From an uncultured cyanobacterium (GTDB taxonomy: Bacteria > Cyanobacteriota > Cyanobacteriia > Cyanobacteriales > Microcystaceae): a stretch of 64,000 nt of DNA. The position numbers and the translations under genes are program-made. This document shows, piece by piece, positions 49,588-60,400 of the stretch (position 1 is its first letter; every line of letters begins with the position of its first letter). The DNA is taken from assembly GCA_903887375.1 (NCBI GenBank), contig CAISPN010000034.1, positions 26,807 to 90,806 on the forward strand, in the 5' to 3' direction. The notes under the pieces were generated by a model. The model was not told the origin of the DNA. It searched no databases and saw nothing but the letters and a program-made list of their open reading frames with translations.

Positions 49588-49618
49588 ATAGGGCCGTGTA
49601 ATTACGGCTCTATTTTTG
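49588..49618 (+). terminator. Terminator of psbT
   Basis: ATAGGGCCGT (49588-49597), loop GTAATT, ACGGCTCTAT (49604-49613), one G-T wobble, then TTTT. Confidence 0.83.
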
Positions 49619-49653
49619 CTATATATAAATAAAAATGAATTTTTTGTTTATTT

Positions 49654-50166
49654 ATGCAATGTATTCATTGTCAGTATAAAGAAAGCAGAGTTTTAGAATC
49701 TCGCCCTGCTGAAGCAGGAGAGAGTATTCGGCGGCGTCGGGAATGTCTCAATTGTAAACACCGTTTTACAACCTATGAAAGGATTGAATTCATACCAATT
49801 ATTGTTCTAAAAAAAGATGGATCCAAGGAACTATTTGATCGTTCTAAACTTTTGCGCGGTATGGTTCGTGCCTGTGAGAAAACAGGTGTTTTTCATAGCC
49901 GTTTAGAGAGGTTGGTTGAAGAAATAGAAGGTTATCTTCAACAAAAGACTGAAAAGGAAATTACAAGTAAGGAAATAGGCAAACTAGTTCTTGCTCAGCT
50001 CAAAAAAGAAAGTGAAGTTGCTTATGTACGATTTGCTTCAGTTTATGGGCAGTTTCAAGGGATTAAGGATTTTGTAGAGGCTCTCGAGCAGCTCCAGATT
50101 GAATTAGAATCAAGCGACTGCCAATATCCTGCTACATCGCTCTTAGAAGGTAGTTCTAGTTTCTAA
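49654..50166 (+). CDS. nrdR: Transcriptional repressor NrdR
   Basis: 170 residues; a zinc-ribbon (CIHC near residue 3, CLNC near 31) and ATP-cone domain (about 49-139). NrdR represses ribonucleotide reductase genes when dATP is high. SRVLESRPAEAGESIRRRRE is the family signature. The 3' end overlaps the convergent lipoprotein gene by 4 bases. Confidence 0.96.
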   Translation: MQCIHCQYKESRVLESRPAEAGESIRRRRECLNCKHRFTTYERIEFIPIIVLKKDGSKELFDRSKLLRGMVRACEKTGVFHSRLERLVEEIEGYLQQKTEKEITSKEIGKLVLAQLKKESEVAYVRFASVYGQFQGIKDFVEALEQLQIELESSDCQYPATSLLEGSSSF

Positions 50167-51290
50167 GAAAAGAAAAGACGTGCTGGTGCTGGTGCTTTAG
50201 TAGGCTCTTCTATCTCAGGAGTAACAGGCTCTTGCGGTTCTACTGTGGTAGTAGAAGAAGGCGGCTCTTCTATCTCAGGAGTAACAGGTTCTTGCGGTTC
50301 TGCTGTGGTAGTAGAAGAAGGCGGCTCTTCTATCTCAGGGGTAACAGGCTCTTGCGGTTCTGCTGGTAATGGTTTTTGGTAATCAGGATCGACTATAGCG
50401 CGGGCTTGATCGATGGGGATTTCATTGCGCATAAGTCTTGAAAGAGGATCAGTTTCATCTGCCTGGTAGTCAATGACCCGTACAGTGGTATTAAAGGCAT
50501 TAGTGATGGGTATACCTTTTTCGTTGATGTATTCTAGCTGAACCCAATTTTTACCTTTACTAAAACCAGCTAGATAGATAGGCTCCCAGCGATCCAAGTA
50601 AAAGGTTTCGCCATTAGTTGTTACCTTAATGCGCCAGTTTTCTATGGCATCTTCTTCACTTTGCTTGGCCACCAAGTGTAAAGGAGCATTAGTGAGATAG
50701 AAATCCAATAAAACAGGCTCTCCCATGTAAATACCTTGGGGCTGATTGAAAGTCAAAAGAGGTTGGCTTGGAGTTGGAGCGTTTTCTCCGGTTTTGCTGT
50801 AAAGATGGAAAGTAGTTTCGGCATATGCGCCATCATTTTTAAAACTTTCACCCCAAGGCTTAACGGCAAAGAGCCTCAATGTATGAGTTCCTGGTGCCAA
50901 GTTTTCCAGGACAACAGGATCTTTAGTGGAGTAAATTGAGCGTTTAATTTGATTGTCAACAATGAGCTCTAAATGAGGACCAAGACCTAAATCTTTGCTC
51001 TGGAATATTTTGAGGTCTTTGACATCGACTGCCACAGATAAAGTACTATCTTCTAGGACAGCATCTTTGGCAGGGCTAGTTATAGAAACTTGAGGCTGAT
51101 ATAAAGAGTCTATCTCCAGACGAAGCTGTTGGATAACTTCAGGTGGGGAGACTTCCGTAATTTTCCCCTGTTTTGGAATCACACTGTCAGCTTGCTCTTG
51201 AACTAGTTTGGATGTTTCTAATTTTCCATTACAGGCAACTAGACTCAAAGCAAGCAAACAAACAAACAGGTATTTACAAAGGCTTCCCAT
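50163..51290 (-). CDS. Repeat-containing lipoprotein, unknown
   Basis: 375 residues from the chosen start (51290), which gives a clean lipoprotein signal with lipobox SLVAC near residue 18; an in-frame ATG at 51323 would add a polar 11-residue leader. The middle (about 70-270) has beta-rich domains that may be Ig-like or FN3-like (for example SPAKDAVLEDSTLSVAVDVK). The C-terminus is three near-identical 20-residue Pro/Glu/Thr repeats (PQEPVTPEIEEP type). It is presumably exported. The function is unknown. Confidence 0.8.
   Translation of the reverse strand: MGSLCKYLFVCLLALSLVACNGKLETSKLVQEQADSVIPKQGKITEVSPPEVIQQLRLEIDSLYQPQVSITSPAKDAVLEDSTLSVAVDVKDLKIFQSKDLGLGPHLELIVDNQIKRSIYSTKDPVVLENLAPGTHTLRLFAVKPWGESFKNDGAYAETTFHLYSKTGENAPTPSQPLLTFNQPQGIYMGEPVLLDFYLTNAPLHLVAKQSEEDAIENWRIKVTTNGETFYLDRWEPIYLAGFSKGKNWVQLEYINEKGIPITNAFNTTVRVIDYQADETDPLSRLMRNEIPIDQARAIVDPDYQKPLPAEPQEPVTPEIEEPPSSTTTAEPQEPVTPEIEEPPSSTTTVEPQEPVTPEIEEPTKAPAPARLFFS
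50203..50365. repeat. 60-base tandem repeat, about 2.7 copies
   Basis: The block beginning GGCTCTTCTATCTCAGG recurs at 50203, 50263 and 50323 with only a few base differences. It encodes the C-terminal repeats of the lipoprotein. Reading frame is kept because 60 is a multiple of 3. Confidence 0.9.
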
Positions 51291-51757
51291 TAGATAATTT
51301 CCAGCTTTTTTGTGACAACTCATTAATACTCTATCTATTCTCTAGCAATTTTGCTCAAACTTTAGGGAATTTTAATTATTGTTAAGGATAACTAACGGGT
51401 AACTAAAGTAGGTCTTATCATCAACTAATGGTAGAGAGCTTCCTAGTCCAAATCTTGTTTATAAAGAGATGGGTCGGTATCTAAATAAACCCATTTTTAG
51501 ATACTGAGCGGGTGAAAATCCGTACTTTTGCTCTATCTGCTGAGTTGGTTGGTTCTACAAAATTTAGAAAAATCAACTCTTTACATTAAGACAAGCCTTT
51601 CTGGGAATTTTCCCGGAAACAAGGCAGTTAAATGTCTTCAAGAAAAAAACTTGGAATTTAACCAAGAGTTGAGAAGCTATCAAAATCACTTTGATATTCT
51701 TTCTTAACTATCCTCATAGCAAAACTCTTTCATGTTTTAAGGACGAGGAGAAGCCTC
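51291..51757. other. psaA upstream region with leader hairpin
   Basis: About 470 bases with no gene. It should hold the psaAB promoter. TTTACATT at 51580-51587 matches one half of the HLR1 motif bound by RpaB; the second half, 2 bases on, is poor. A strong imperfect hairpin at 51595-51625 (GCCTT...AAGGC around a CTGGGAA/TTCCCGG-type core) follows and would sit in the psaA 5' leader. Confidence 0.5.
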
Positions 51758-54019
51758 ATGACAGCAAGTCCTCCATCCAAAGAGGCCAAAGTCAAAGTAG
51801 CCGTGGACAAAAATCCTGTTCCCACCTCCTTTGAGAAGTGGGGAAAACCGGGCCATTTTGACCGAACTTTGGCTAGGGGTCCAAAAACCACTACTTGGAT
51901 TTGGAATCTTCACGCTAACGTTCACGATTTTGATAGCCAAACCAGTGACCTAGAGGATATTTCTCGGAAGATCTTCAGTGCTCACTTTGGACACCTTGCG
52001 GTAGTTTTTGTTTGGCTGAGCGGTATGTATTTTCATGGCGCTCGTTTTTCCAACTACGAATCATGGCTAGTTGATCCCACTCATATTAAACCCAGTGCTC
52101 AGGTAGTATGGCCAGTAGTTGGACAAGGTATTCTTAATGCAGACGTAGGCGGCGGCTTCAGTGGAATTCAGATCACCTCTGGATTGTTCTACCTCTGGAG
52201 AGCTTCTGGTTTTACTAATAGTTACCAGCTCTACGTCACAGCAATTGGTGCTTTGGTTGCAGCAGCTTTAATGTTGTTTGCGGGTTGGTTTCACTACCAT
52301 AAGAGCGCACCTAAACTGGAGTGGTTCCAGAATGTTGAGTCAATGCTCAATCACCACTTAGCCGGACTTTTGGGTCTAGGTTCTTTGTCTTGGGCAGGTC
52401 ACCTCATTCATGTTTCACTACCTGTAAATAAGCTCTTAGATAGCGGCACAGCTCTCAAAGATATTCCCTTGCCTCATGAATTTCTCTTTAACAAGGACTT
52501 GATGGCTGAGTTATATCCCAGTTTCTCCCAAGGGATTGTTCCCTTTTTTACTTTGAACTGGTCTGTATACTCTGACTTTTTGACCTTTAAAGGCGGGGTG
52601 AATCCTGTAACTGGTGGTCTCTGGATGACAGATATTGCTCACCACCATGTAGCTATTGCTGTTCTCTTTTTGGTTGCCGGACATATGTACCGCACCAATT
52701 GGGGCATAGGTCATAGTATCAAAGAAATACTCGAAGCTCACAGAGATCCACTGTTGATCAGTGGTCAAGGACACAAAGGACTCTACGAGATCCTTACCAC
52801 TTCTTGGCATGCTCAACTGGCTATAAACTTGGCTTTGCTCGGTTCTTTGACCATCATTGTGGCCCAGCATATGTATGCTATGCCTCCTTACCCCTATCAA
52901 GCTATCGACTACGCAACTCAACTGTCCCTGTTTACTCACCATACATGGATAGGCGGTTTCTTGATAGTTGGAGCAGGTGCTCACGCTGCTATCTTTATGG
53001 TACGTGACTATGATCCAGCCAAAAACGTTGGTAACGTTCTAGATAACGTTTTACGTCACCGCGATGCGATCATTTCCCACCTGAACTGGGTATGTATTTT
53101 CCTCGGTTTCCATAGTTTTGGTCTGTATGTTCACAATGACACCATGCGTGCATTGGGACGTCCCCAAGATATGTTCTCCGACACGGCAATTCAACTGCAG
53201 CCTGTATTTGCTCAATGGGTTCAACACCTACATGCAGCTGCTCCCGGTACAACCGCTTTAAATGCAGTAGCTCCTGCTAGCTATGCTTTTGGTGGAGCCA
53301 CTATTGCTGTGGCTGGAAAAGTTGCTGTAGCTCCAATTCCTTTAGGAACTGCTGACTTTCTAATTCACCACATCCACGCTTTCACTATTCACGTAACTGT
53401 ACTGATCTTGTTGAAAGGGGTTCTCTACGCACGTAGCTCTCGTCTGATCCCAGATAAAGCTACTCTAGGTTTCCGCTTTCCTTGCGATGGACCAGGACGT
53501 GGAGGTACTTGTCAAGTTTCTGGATGGGACCATGTTTTCCTAGGTCTGTTCTGGATGTACAACTCTCTTTCAATTGTGATTTTCCACTTCAGTTGGAAAA
53601 TGCAGTCTGATGTTTGGGGTACTGTAAATCCTGACGGAACAGTGAACCATGTCACGGCTGGTAATTTTGCCCAAAGTGCCATTACCATCAACGGATGGTT
53701 GAGAGATTTCCTCTGGGCACAAGCTGCTCAGGTAATCAACTCCTATGGTTCAGCTCTTTCTGCTTACGGCATAATGTTCCTTGCTGGTCACTTCGTTTTT
53801 GCTTTCAGTCTGATGTTCCTATTTAGCGGACGTGGATATTGGCAAGAATTGATTGAATCAATTGTATGGGCACATAACAAGCTGAACTTAGGACCTGCTA
53901 TACAGCCTCGCGCTCTGAGTATTATTCAGGGTCGTGCTGTTGGTGTAGCACACTATCTGCTAGGGGGAATCGTAACCACTTGGGCCTTCTTCTTAGCCAG
54001 AAGTATATCAATTGGCTAA
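51758..54019 (+). CDS. psaA: Photosystem I reaction-centre subunit PsaA
   Basis: 753-residue core subunit with eleven membrane helices, carrying P700 and electron-transfer cofactors. [15 protein letters not shown] near residue 573 gives the two cysteines for the F-X iron-sulfur cluster shared with PsaB. Length and motifs are standard. psaB starts 104 bases downstream, so the two form an operon. Confidence 0.98.
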   Translation: MTASPPSKEAKVKVAVDKNPVPTSFEKWGKPGHFDRTLARGPKTTTWIWNLHANVHDFDSQTSDLEDISRKIFSAHFGHLAVVFVWLSGMYFHGARFSNYESWLVDPTHIKPSAQVVWPVVGQGILNADVGGGFSGIQITSGLFYLWRASGFTNSYQLYVTAIGALVAAALMLFAGWFHYHKSAPKLEWFQNVESMLNHHLAGLLGLGSLSWAGHLIHVSLPVNKLLDSGTALKDIPLPHEFLFNKDLMAELYPSFSQGIVPFFTLNWSVYSDFLTFKGGVNPVTGGLWMTDIAHHHVAIAVLFLVAGHMYRTNWGIGHSIKEILEAHRDPLLISGQGHKGLYEILTTSWHAQLAINLALLGSLTIIVAQHMYAMPPYPYQAIDYATQLSLFTHHTWIGGFLIVGAGAHAAIFMVRDYDPAKNVGNVLDNVLRHRDAIISHLNWVCIFLGFHSFGLYVHNDTMRALGRPQDMFSDTAIQLQPVFAQWVQHLHAAAPGTTALNAVAPASYAFGGATIAVAGKVAVAPIPLGTADFLIHHIHAFTIHVTVLILLKGVLYARSSRLIPDKATLGFRFPCDGPGRGGTCQVSGWDHVFLGLFWMYNSLSIVIFHFSWKMQSDVWGTVNPDGTVNHVTAGNFAQSAITINGWLRDFLWAQAAQVINSYGSALSAYGIMFLAGHFVFAFSLMFLFSGRGYWQELIESIVWAHNKLNLGPAIQPRALSIIQGRAVGVAHYLLGGIVTTWAFFLARSISIG

Positions 54020-54123
54020 ATCTTTTCAAGCCAGTCTGAAGTCTTTTCAGATTGGCTAATCTAGAGAACAACAATTGTCAGTCTGGCCTCATTTAATAAA
54101 GTAGGAGAATTTCCTAAACAGCT

Positions 54124-56340
54124 ATGGCAACTAAATTTCCAAAATTTAGCCAGGATCTAGCACAAGATCCCACAACCAGAAGAATATGGTACGGGATTGC
54201 CACAGCCCATGACTTTGAGTCTCATGATGGGATGACCGAGGAAAATCTCTATCAGAAGATTTTTGCCTCTCATTTTGGTCATCTAGCCATCATTTTTCTG
54301 TGGACTTCCGGCACCATATTCCACGTGGCTTGGCAAGGTAACTTTGAACAATGGATCAAAGATCCGTTGAACGTTCGCCCTATCGCTCATGCGATTTGGG
54401 ATCCTCAGTTTGGTAAAGGAGCAGTAGATGCTTTCACCCAAGCTGGCGCGGCTAACCCAGTTAATATTGCTTATTCTGGGGTTTATCACTGGTTCTATAC
54501 CATTGGTTTGAGAACCAACCAAGATCTCTTTCAAGGAGCAGTATTCCTTTTAATTCTTGCTTCTTTGTTCCTGTTTGCAGGCTGGTTACACTTACAACCC
54601 AAATTCCGTCCTAGTCTGGCTTGGTTCAAAAATGCTGAATCTCGCCTCAACCACCACTTGGCCGGCTTGTTTGGTGTAAGCTCTCTAGCTTGGACTGGTC
54701 ACCTAGTTCATGTTGCTATTCCTGAAGCGCGCGGTCAGCATGTAGGTTGGGATAATTTCCTTTCCACTCCTCCACACCCATTGGGTTTGGCTCCATTTTG
54801 GAGCTTAAACTGGGGGGCATATGCTCAAGACCCTGACAGCCTTGGCCATCTTTTTGGCACTTCACAAGGAGCTGGAACAGCAATCTTGACCTTCCTCGGT
54901 GGTTTCCATCCACAAACAGAAGCTCTTTGGTTGACAGATATTGCCCATCACCACTTAGCGATTGCTGTGATCTTCATCATTGCTGGTCACATGTATCGTA
55001 CTAATTGGGGAATAGGCCACAGTATCAAAGAGATCCTCAACGCTCACAATCCTCCTAAAGGTACTCCTTTTGGTGGAGCTCTAGGAGCTGGTCACAAGGG
55101 TCTTTATGACACTATCAACAATTCCTTGCACTTCCAATTAGGATTGGCGTTGGCTTCTCTTGGTGTGGTTACTTCTCTGGTAGCGCAGCACATGTACGCA
55201 CTGCCTTCCTATGCTTTTATTGCTAAGGACTACACCACCCAAGCTGCTCTGTATACCCATCACCAGTATATTGCTGGATTCTTGATGGTTGGAGCTTTTG
55301 CTCATGGCGCGATCTTCTTTGTTCGTGATTATGATCCAGAAGCCAATAAAGATAATGTTCTTGCACGTATGCTTGAGCATAAAGAGGCGATCATTTCTCA
55401 CTTGAGTTGGGTCTCTCTATTCCTCGGTTTCCATACCTTGGGTCTCTATGTTCACAACGACGTAGTAGTTGCCTTTGGTACTCCTGAAAAACAAATCTTG
55501 ATTGAACCTGTATTTGCTCAGTTCGTTCAAGCAGCTTCTGGAAAAGCTCTCTACGGTTTTGATACCCTCTTATCTAATTCTGATAGTATAGCTTCTACCA
55601 CTGGAGCGGTATGGTTACCTGGTTGGTTATCTGCTATCAATAGCGGTACTAACTCTCTTTTCCTGACAATAGGTCCTGGTGATTTCTTAGTCCACCATGC
55701 CATTGCTTTAGGTCTGCACACCACCACTTTGATCTTGGTCAAAGGTGCCCTAGATGCTCGTGGTTCCAAATTAATGCCCGATAAAAAAGACTTCGGTTAT
55801 TCCTTCCCTTGCGATGGACCAGGCCGTGGCGGTACTTGTGATATCTCTGCTTGGGATTCCTTCTATCTAGCTATGTTCTGGATGTTAAACACCCTAGGTT
55901 GGTTGACCTTCTACTGGCATTGGAAACATCTTGGCGTATGGCAAGGTAACGTGGCTCAATTCAATGAAAATTCCACCTATTTGATGGGCTGGTTCCGTGA
56001 TTATCTCTGGGCTAACTCTGCTCAGTTGATTAATGGTTACAACCCCTATGGAGTGAATAATCTATCTGTCTGGGCTTGGATGTTCCTCTTTGGACACCTT
56101 GTATGGGCAACCGGATTTATGTTCCTCATCTCATGGCGTGGATACTGGCAAGAACTGATTGAAACAATCGTTTGGGCTCATGAACGTACTCCTCTAGCGA
56201 ATCTTGTTCGTTGGAAAGATAAGCCTGTTGCCCTTTCTATTGTTCAAGCTCGTGTTGTCGGTCTTGCTCACTTTACCGTAGGCTATATCTTTACCTATGC
56301 TGCCTTCTTAATTGCCTCTACTTCTGGTAAGTTTGGCTAA
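54124..56340 (+). CDS. psaB: Photosystem I reaction-centre subunit PsaB
   Basis: 738-residue partner of Psa[16 protein letters not shown] near residue 558 supplies the other two F-X cysteines. AGGAGAA lies about 16 bases ahead of the ATG. The gene is second in psaAB and ends at a strong terminator. Confidence 0.98.
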   Translation: MATKFPKFSQDLAQDPTTRRIWYGIATAHDFESHDGMTEENLYQKIFASHFGHLAIIFLWTSGTIFHVAWQGNFEQWIKDPLNVRPIAHAIWDPQFGKGAVDAFTQAGAANPVNIAYSGVYHWFYTIGLRTNQDLFQGAVFLLILASLFLFAGWLHLQPKFRPSLAWFKNAESRLNHHLAGLFGVSSLAWTGHLVHVAIPEARGQHVGWDNFLSTPPHPLGLAPFWSLNWGAYAQDPDSLGHLFGTSQGAGTAILTFLGGFHPQTEALWLTDIAHHHLAIAVIFIIAGHMYRTNWGIGHSIKEILNAHNPPKGTPFGGALGAGHKGLYDTINNSLHFQLGLALASLGVVTSLVAQHMYALPSYAFIAKDYTTQAALYTHHQYIAGFLMVGAFAHGAIFFVRDYDPEANKDNVLARMLEHKEAIISHLSWVSLFLGFHTLGLYVHNDVVVAFGTPEKQILIEPVFAQFVQAASGKALYGFDTLLSNSDSIASTTGAVWLPGWLSAINSGTNSLFLTIGPGDFLVHHAIALGLHTTTLILVKGALDARGSKLMPDKKDFGYSFPCDGPGRGGTCDISAWDSFYLAMFWMLNTLGWLTFYWHWKHLGVWQGNVAQFNENSTYLMGWFRDYLWANSAQLINGYNPYGVNNLSVWAWMFLFGHLVWATGFMFLISWRGYWQELIETIVWAHERTPLANLVRWKDKPVALSIVQARVVGLAHFTVGYIFTYAAFLIASTSGKFG

Positions 56341-56361
56341 GGTTTGCTCTGGTAGATAATA

Positions 56362-56400
56362 TTAACCCCCTAGCTTTAAAAGCAGGGGGTTAATTTTTTT
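56362..56400 (+). terminator. Terminator of psaAB
   Basis: TTAACCCCCT (56362-56371), a 12-base loop and AGGGGGTTAA (56384-56393), then seven or more T. It reaches the first base of the convergent carA stop codon and can serve both. Confidence 0.88.
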
Positions 56401-57563
56401 TATGCTCGTTTTTCTCGCATCAGTTTGACAAATTCGGCAAATAGATAATCGGCATCATGAGGACCAGGACTGGCTTCTGGATGATACTGTACAGAGAAAA
56501 AGGGTAGCTCTTTGTGCTTGAGACCGGCAACAGTGTGATCATTGAGATTAAAGTGCGTGATCTCAACTGTTTGAGATAGAGAATCTTGAGCAACTGCAAA
56601 ACCGTGGTTTTGGCTAGTTATTTCAATCTGTTGGACTTTAGAATCTGAATCGGGATTGCCCGCAGGTTGATTGAGTCCGCGATGGCCAAACTTTAGCTTA
56701 AAAGTCTCTGCTCCGAGAGAGAGACCTAAAATTTGATGACCCATACAAATTCCAAAGGTGGGCTTCCCTGCTTTTAAAAGCTCTTGGGTTGTTTCTATAC
56801 CTTCTAAAACTGCCGCTGGATCTCCTGGTCCATTGGATAGGAATATACCATCTGGTTCATATTTGAGAATATCTTCAGCCTTGGTAGAAGCTGGAACGAC
56901 TATAACTCGACAACCATGACTAGCCAAACGACGAAGTATATTGCGTTTAACACCAAAATCAATCGCTACAACTGTTAATGGCTCACCTTGGCTCTCGTCA
57001 AGGGCTTCAGGAGCAAATTCCCATTGTTTATCTGTTGGAGATGACCATTGGTAAACTTTATCAGTCGTTACCATCTTAACTAAGTTGAGACCTGACATAC
57101 TGGGAGCATCTTGAATTAGTCTTAGTAATTCATCTATATCAAGTATTTCGGTAGAAATTGCGCCATTCATCGCTCCAGCAGAGCGAATTTTCTGAGTGAT
57201 TGCCCTTGTATCAATTCCGTAAATCGCGGGAATTTTGTGATCATTCAGGTAATCCGGCAGGGACTGGGTTGAGCGCCAATTACTAGGTCGTTTAGCAATC
57301 GAGCGAGCAATCACACCTTTAACATGGGGAGCAATAGATTCTTCATCTTCTGGATTGACACCAGTATTTCCCATTTCAGGATAAGTAAATAGGACGATCT
57401 GCCCGCAGTAGCTTGGATCTGTTATGACTTCCTGATAACCTGTCATGCCAGTATTAAAAACCACCTCACCAATGGTTGTTCCATGCGCACCAAACGACCA
57501 CCCTTTGTAGGAACTTCCATCGGCTAAAACTAAGATGGCAGGTTGACTCTGTGTAATTACCAT
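56400..57563 (-). CDS. carA: Carbamoyl-phosphate synthase small subunit
   Basis: 387-residue glutaminase subunit that supplies ammonia for carbamoyl phosphate (arginine and pyrimidines). The N-terminal half has the family's [20 protein letters not shown] (near 27). The class I amidotransferase half has [12 protein letters not shown] with the nucleophile Cys near residue 272 and a YHPEASPGP motif with the catalytic His near 360. carB is not adjacent. Confidence 0.96.
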   Translation of the reverse strand: MVITQSQPAILVLADGSSYKGWSFGAHGTTIGEVVFNTGMTGYQEVITDPSYCGQIVLFTYPEMGNTGVNPEDEESIAPHVKGVIARSIAKRPSNWRSTQSLPDYLNDHKIPAIYGIDTRAITQKIRSAGAMNGAISTEILDIDELLRLIQDAPSMSGLNLVKMVTTDKVYQWSSPTDKQWEFAPEALDESQGEPLTVVAIDFGVKRNILRRLASHGCRVIVVPASTKAEDILKYEPDGIFLSNGPGDPAAVLEGIETTQELLKAGKPTFGICMGHQILGLSLGAETFKLKFGHRGLNQPAGNPDSDSKVQQIEITSQNHGFAVAQDSLSQTVEITHFNLNDHTVAGLKHKELPFFSVQYHPEASPGPHDADYLFAEFVKLMREKRA

Positions 57564-57702
57564 ATCTGCAGAATTTTCAAGGTAAAATAAATCAATAACT
57601 TTAATACTAAACGATACTTTGAGTATGCAAGCTTTTTAATTTTATTAGTCCTACAATCACTTAGATGCTGGGTCTGGTAATAATAAAAAGTAGCTGAGCC
57701 TT

Positions 57703-58380
57703 ATGAAGAAATTATCTGATCAAATAAAAGAAGAGATTATACAGATTTATCGTCAAAGCGATCTGACAAGCTCTATGCTAGCAGAACGTTTTGATGTGAG
57801 CACTTCTACGATCACTCGTGTTCTCAAAGCCAATTTGAGTGCAACTGAGTATGATCAGTTAATTTTAAATAAAAAAAGAGCCGGCAAAACCAGCAAAATA
57901 GAGCACCAAGAGGAAGAAGAACCTATTCTAGAGCTTCCTTCGGTTGATGAACTTGAAGATTTCGATACTGAAGAAGATCAAGACGATCAAGATGAGGACG
58001 AAAATGAAGATCAAGAAGATGATCAAGAAGATGATAACTTCTTCTCATCAGCTCTAGGCGATAAGATCAATTTACAGGTATTGCCGATTGCTGTAGCTTC
58101 ATTTCCCCAAACATGCTATTTAGTAATTGATCGCTCTGCCGAGCTAATAACTCGTCCATTGCGAGAATTTGCTCAACTAGGTAAAATCTCTAGCCAGGAA
58201 TTTCAGCAAAAAACCCTACCTATTTTTGATAATCACAAAGTTGCCAAGAGATTTTCAAACAGGTCTCAGCGTGTCATTAAAGTTCCCGATGGAAGTATAT
58301 TTCACAAAACCTCTGGACATCTGAAAGCTAAGGGTATCACCAGATTGCTCATAGACGGACAAATATACTCACTAACTTAA
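57703..58380 (+). CDS. HTH protein with acidic linker, unknown
   Basis: 225 residues in three parts. Residues about 1-50 form a transposase-like helix-turn-helix (EIIQIYRQSDLTSSMLAERF, then VSTSTITRVLKANLS). Residues about 65-110 are extremely acidic (runs of Asp, Glu and Gln). The C-terminal part (about 120-225) is a conserved-looking domain (CYLVIDRSAELITRPLREFA). It may bind DNA, but no target is known. The gene heads a tight run with DUF3172 7 bases downstream. Confidence 0.72.
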   Translation: MKKLSDQIKEEIIQIYRQSDLTSSMLAERFDVSTSTITRVLKANLSATEYDQLILNKKRAGKTSKIEHQEEEEPILELPSVDELEDFDTEEDQDDQDEDENEDQEDDQEDDNFFSSALGDKINLQVLPIAVASFPQTCYLVIDRSAELITRPLREFAQLGKISSQEFQQKTLPIFDNHKVAKRFSNRSQRVIKVPDGSIFHKTSGHLKAKGITRLLIDGQIYSLT

Positions 58381-58387
58381 TATAGTA

Positions 58388-58945
58388 ATGAAACGCAAAC
58401 CTAGAAATGACTACGACTATCAACAAGAGCGCTACGATTCTTCTTATCCAGGTAAATCTTCCACTGGCAACAAAACTGACTATACCAAAATAGCTCTTGT
58501 AGGTGGTGTCTTTATTTTGGGCGTAGGAGTAGGCATTGGTTTTAGCTCTACTGCCAGTTTAGATAGGGAGAATGTTGCCTCTAGAGAGGTAATTGATCGC
58601 AGCGCTCCCAATGCTGAACTATGTATACAATATGGAGCAAGCGCCATCGTAACTGATGTCAGAGTCTTTGTCACCTTTAACCCTTTTAATGTCTATGTAA
58701 CACAACCTTTGATGGCTCCAGGCTGTGTTTTACGACGCAACAACTGGGCTCTTTTAGAGCAGCAGAAATTAGTCACCTCCGAACAGGTCAATGAATGTAA
58801 AAATAGGATGAATACTTTTGGCTTTACCGGACCATTAGAGGCCAAGCCCAAAATTGATTGTATCTACCAAAACGAAGCAGCAGGTAATCTTTTTCTCAAT
58901 CAGCCTGGTTCAGTTGGTCCTCGGCCTCAGACAGAGGGTTTTTAA
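58388..58945 (+). CDS. DUF3172 membrane-anchored protein
   Basis: 185 residues: a polar N-terminus (MKRKPRNDYDYQQERYD), one membrane helix at about 33-54 (rich in Gly and Val), then a lumenal or periplasmic domain with three or more cysteines (for example CIQYGASAIVTDVRVF near 79 and PGCVLRRNNWALL near 112). It matches the cyanobacterial DUF3172 family. The function is unknown. It is co-oriented and close to its neighbours. Confidence 0.82.
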   Translation: MKRKPRNDYDYQQERYDSSYPGKSSTGNKTDYTKIALVGGVFILGVGVGIGFSSTASLDRENVASREVIDRSAPNAELCIQYGASAIVTDVRVFVTFNPFNVYVTQPLMAPGCVLRRNNWALLEQQKLVTSEQVNECKNRMNTFGFTGPLEAKPKIDCIYQNEAAGNLFLNQPGSVGPRPQTEGF

Positions 58946-58946
58946 T

Positions 58947-59699
58947 TTGCCTACTATTTACTGTAGAGATAAAAATTTTGGCGATATCCAAGCTATTATT
59001 TTCGATAAAGATGGCACATTGGAAGATTCTATTTTGTTGTTGAGCGATTTGGCCAACAATGTTGCGCATTGGCTAGAAGGAAGAATACCAGGTCTTAAAG
59101 AGACAATTTTGCGCTCACTTGGTATGCACAATAATGTACTGAATCCAGCTGGACTTATGGCAGTAGGCTCTCGATTGGAAAATGAAATTGCCCTTGCCGC
59201 TCATGTTGCTCAAAGGGGCAAAAGTTGGCTAGAATCGAGACATTTAGTTCAACAGGCATTTAAAGAAGTAGATCTGATAGAAAAAAGAACAGTTATTTTT
59301 CCTGGTTGCTATGAGGTGATTAGCAACCTGCACCAAAGAGGTTTGAAATTAGCTATTCTCTCTTCGGCCAGTAGTCGAGATATAGAGATCTTTTTAGAAG
59401 ATCATCAACTGAGCCAATTTATTGAAATATATCAAGGAGCTGACCAGGGTTGCCTTAAGCCTGATCCTATCTGCTTTGAGATGGTTTGTAAAAAATTACA
59501 AGTATCTTGTGCAAATACTCTGATGGTGGGAGATTCCCAAATGGACATTCAAATGGCCAGCATGGCAAATGCTGCTGGGATAATAGCCATACGTTGGGGC
59601 AGCGGCGATATTCCTTGCCAATCCCTTGCTGGGGCTGATGTGCAAATTTTAAATTTAAATGAGATTAAATTGATACCCCAAAATTTTAATTTGAACTGA
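58947..59699 (+). CDS. HAD-superfamily hydrolase
   Basis: 250 residues from a TTG start 1 base after the DUF3172 stop; longer in-frame ATG starts would lie inside that gene. HAD motif I is IIFDKDGTLEDS near residue 16, motif II LAILSSASSRDI near 135, motif III in LKPDPICFEMV near 170 and motif IV MVGDSQMDIQMA near 192. It resembles phosphoglycolate phosphatases and related phosphatases; the substrate is unknown. Confidence 0.85.
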   Translation: MPTIYCRDKNFGDIQAIIFDKDGTLEDSILLLSDLANNVAHWLEGRIPGLKETILRSLGMHNNVLNPAGLMAVGSRLENEIALAAHVAQRGKSWLESRHLVQQAFKEVDLIEKRTVIFPGCYEVISNLHQRGLKLAILSSASSRDIEIFLEDHQLSQFIEIYQGADQGCLKPDPICFEMVCKKLQVSCANTLMVGDSQMDIQMASMANAAGIIAIRWGSGDIPCQSLAGADVQILNLNEIKLIPQNFNLN

Positions 59700-59724
59700 T
59701 TTTGCGTGGCTTAATGATTATATC

Positions 59725-59760
59725 TAACAGGTGTAGTATAAATTAAATCTACACCTGTTA
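59725..59760. terminator. Bidirectional hairpin between HAD and DUF1269 genes
   Basis: Perfect 12-base inverted repeat TAACAGGTGTAG (59725-59736) and CTACACCTGTTA (59749-59760) with a 12-base AT loop, placed between convergent genes. It lacks a long T run. Confidence 0.65.
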
Positions 59761-59764
59761 CTGC

Positions 59765-60277
59765 TTAGACTAAGGGTTTGTCAGTCACTAACCCGTGATT
59801 GGTCAGAACTTCTTGAAGTTTGGTTTCATCATCTTTAGAGAGTGAAGTTTTTAGAACTTTGCCACCAAAAGGAGCGATTTCAGCTAAAACCTTATCTGGT
59901 GTAACTTCTCTAACTAAAACAAATAGGGCAGAGCTACCTGCAGGTAAATTTTCTCCCAATTCACGCATGAAGTTATCATCTACTCCAATATCTGTAAGTG
60001 CTCCAGAAATTCCGCCAGCAGCTGCTCCTACAGCTGCTCCTAGTAGTGGATTAAGAAATAGAACGCCGATTAGTAATCCCCAGAAACCACCACTGAGCGC
60101 GCCTGTTGTAGTCAAATCGATGGCTTGTTTTAGTTTGATTTTGCCCTCTTCATTTTTCACTACAACTGCAGCATCCTCAAGCTCAATCAAATGTTCAACC
60201 TGAAGTTTGCGCAAACTCAAGCGCACTTCTTCGGCTTTGAATTGATCATCGTAAGCAATTGCGATTAAAGTACTCAT
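59765..60277 (-). CDS. DUF1269 glycine-zipper protein
   Basis: 170 residues with a DUF1269 pattern. A central glycine-rich stretch at about 76-100 (GLLIGVLFLNPLLGAAVGAA) can insert in membrane, flanked by charged domains (N-terminal AYDDQFKAEEVRLSLRKL, C-terminal LVREVTPDKVLAEIAPFGGK). The family is often stress-linked, but its role is unknown. Confidence 0.85.
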   Translation of the reverse strand: MSTLIAIAYDDQFKAEEVRLSLRKLQVEHLIELEDAAVVVKNEEGKIKLKQAIDLTTTGALSGGFWGLLIGVLFLNPLLGAAVGAAAGGISGALTDIGVDDNFMRELGENLPAGSSALFVLVREVTPDKVLAEIAPFGGKVLKTSLSKDDETKLQEVLTNHGLVTDKPLV

Positions 60278-60400
60278 TTCAACTTCCTCAAAATTTAGTC
60301 AAACACAATTTTTATTGTTGCCTAAAAGTAGTTTAAAGTTTTGGACAACCAATGGTAACCTAGATAGCATTAATCTTAATTATATAAGGCCAATATATAC

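Noticed and set aside
50203..50365. CRISPR-like repeats
   Set aside because: Units are contiguous 60-base in-frame coding repeats without unique spacers.
47779..56340. Possibility that the organism is a photosystem-II-less symbiont
   Set aside because: psbB and psbT are intact, and apcF is present.
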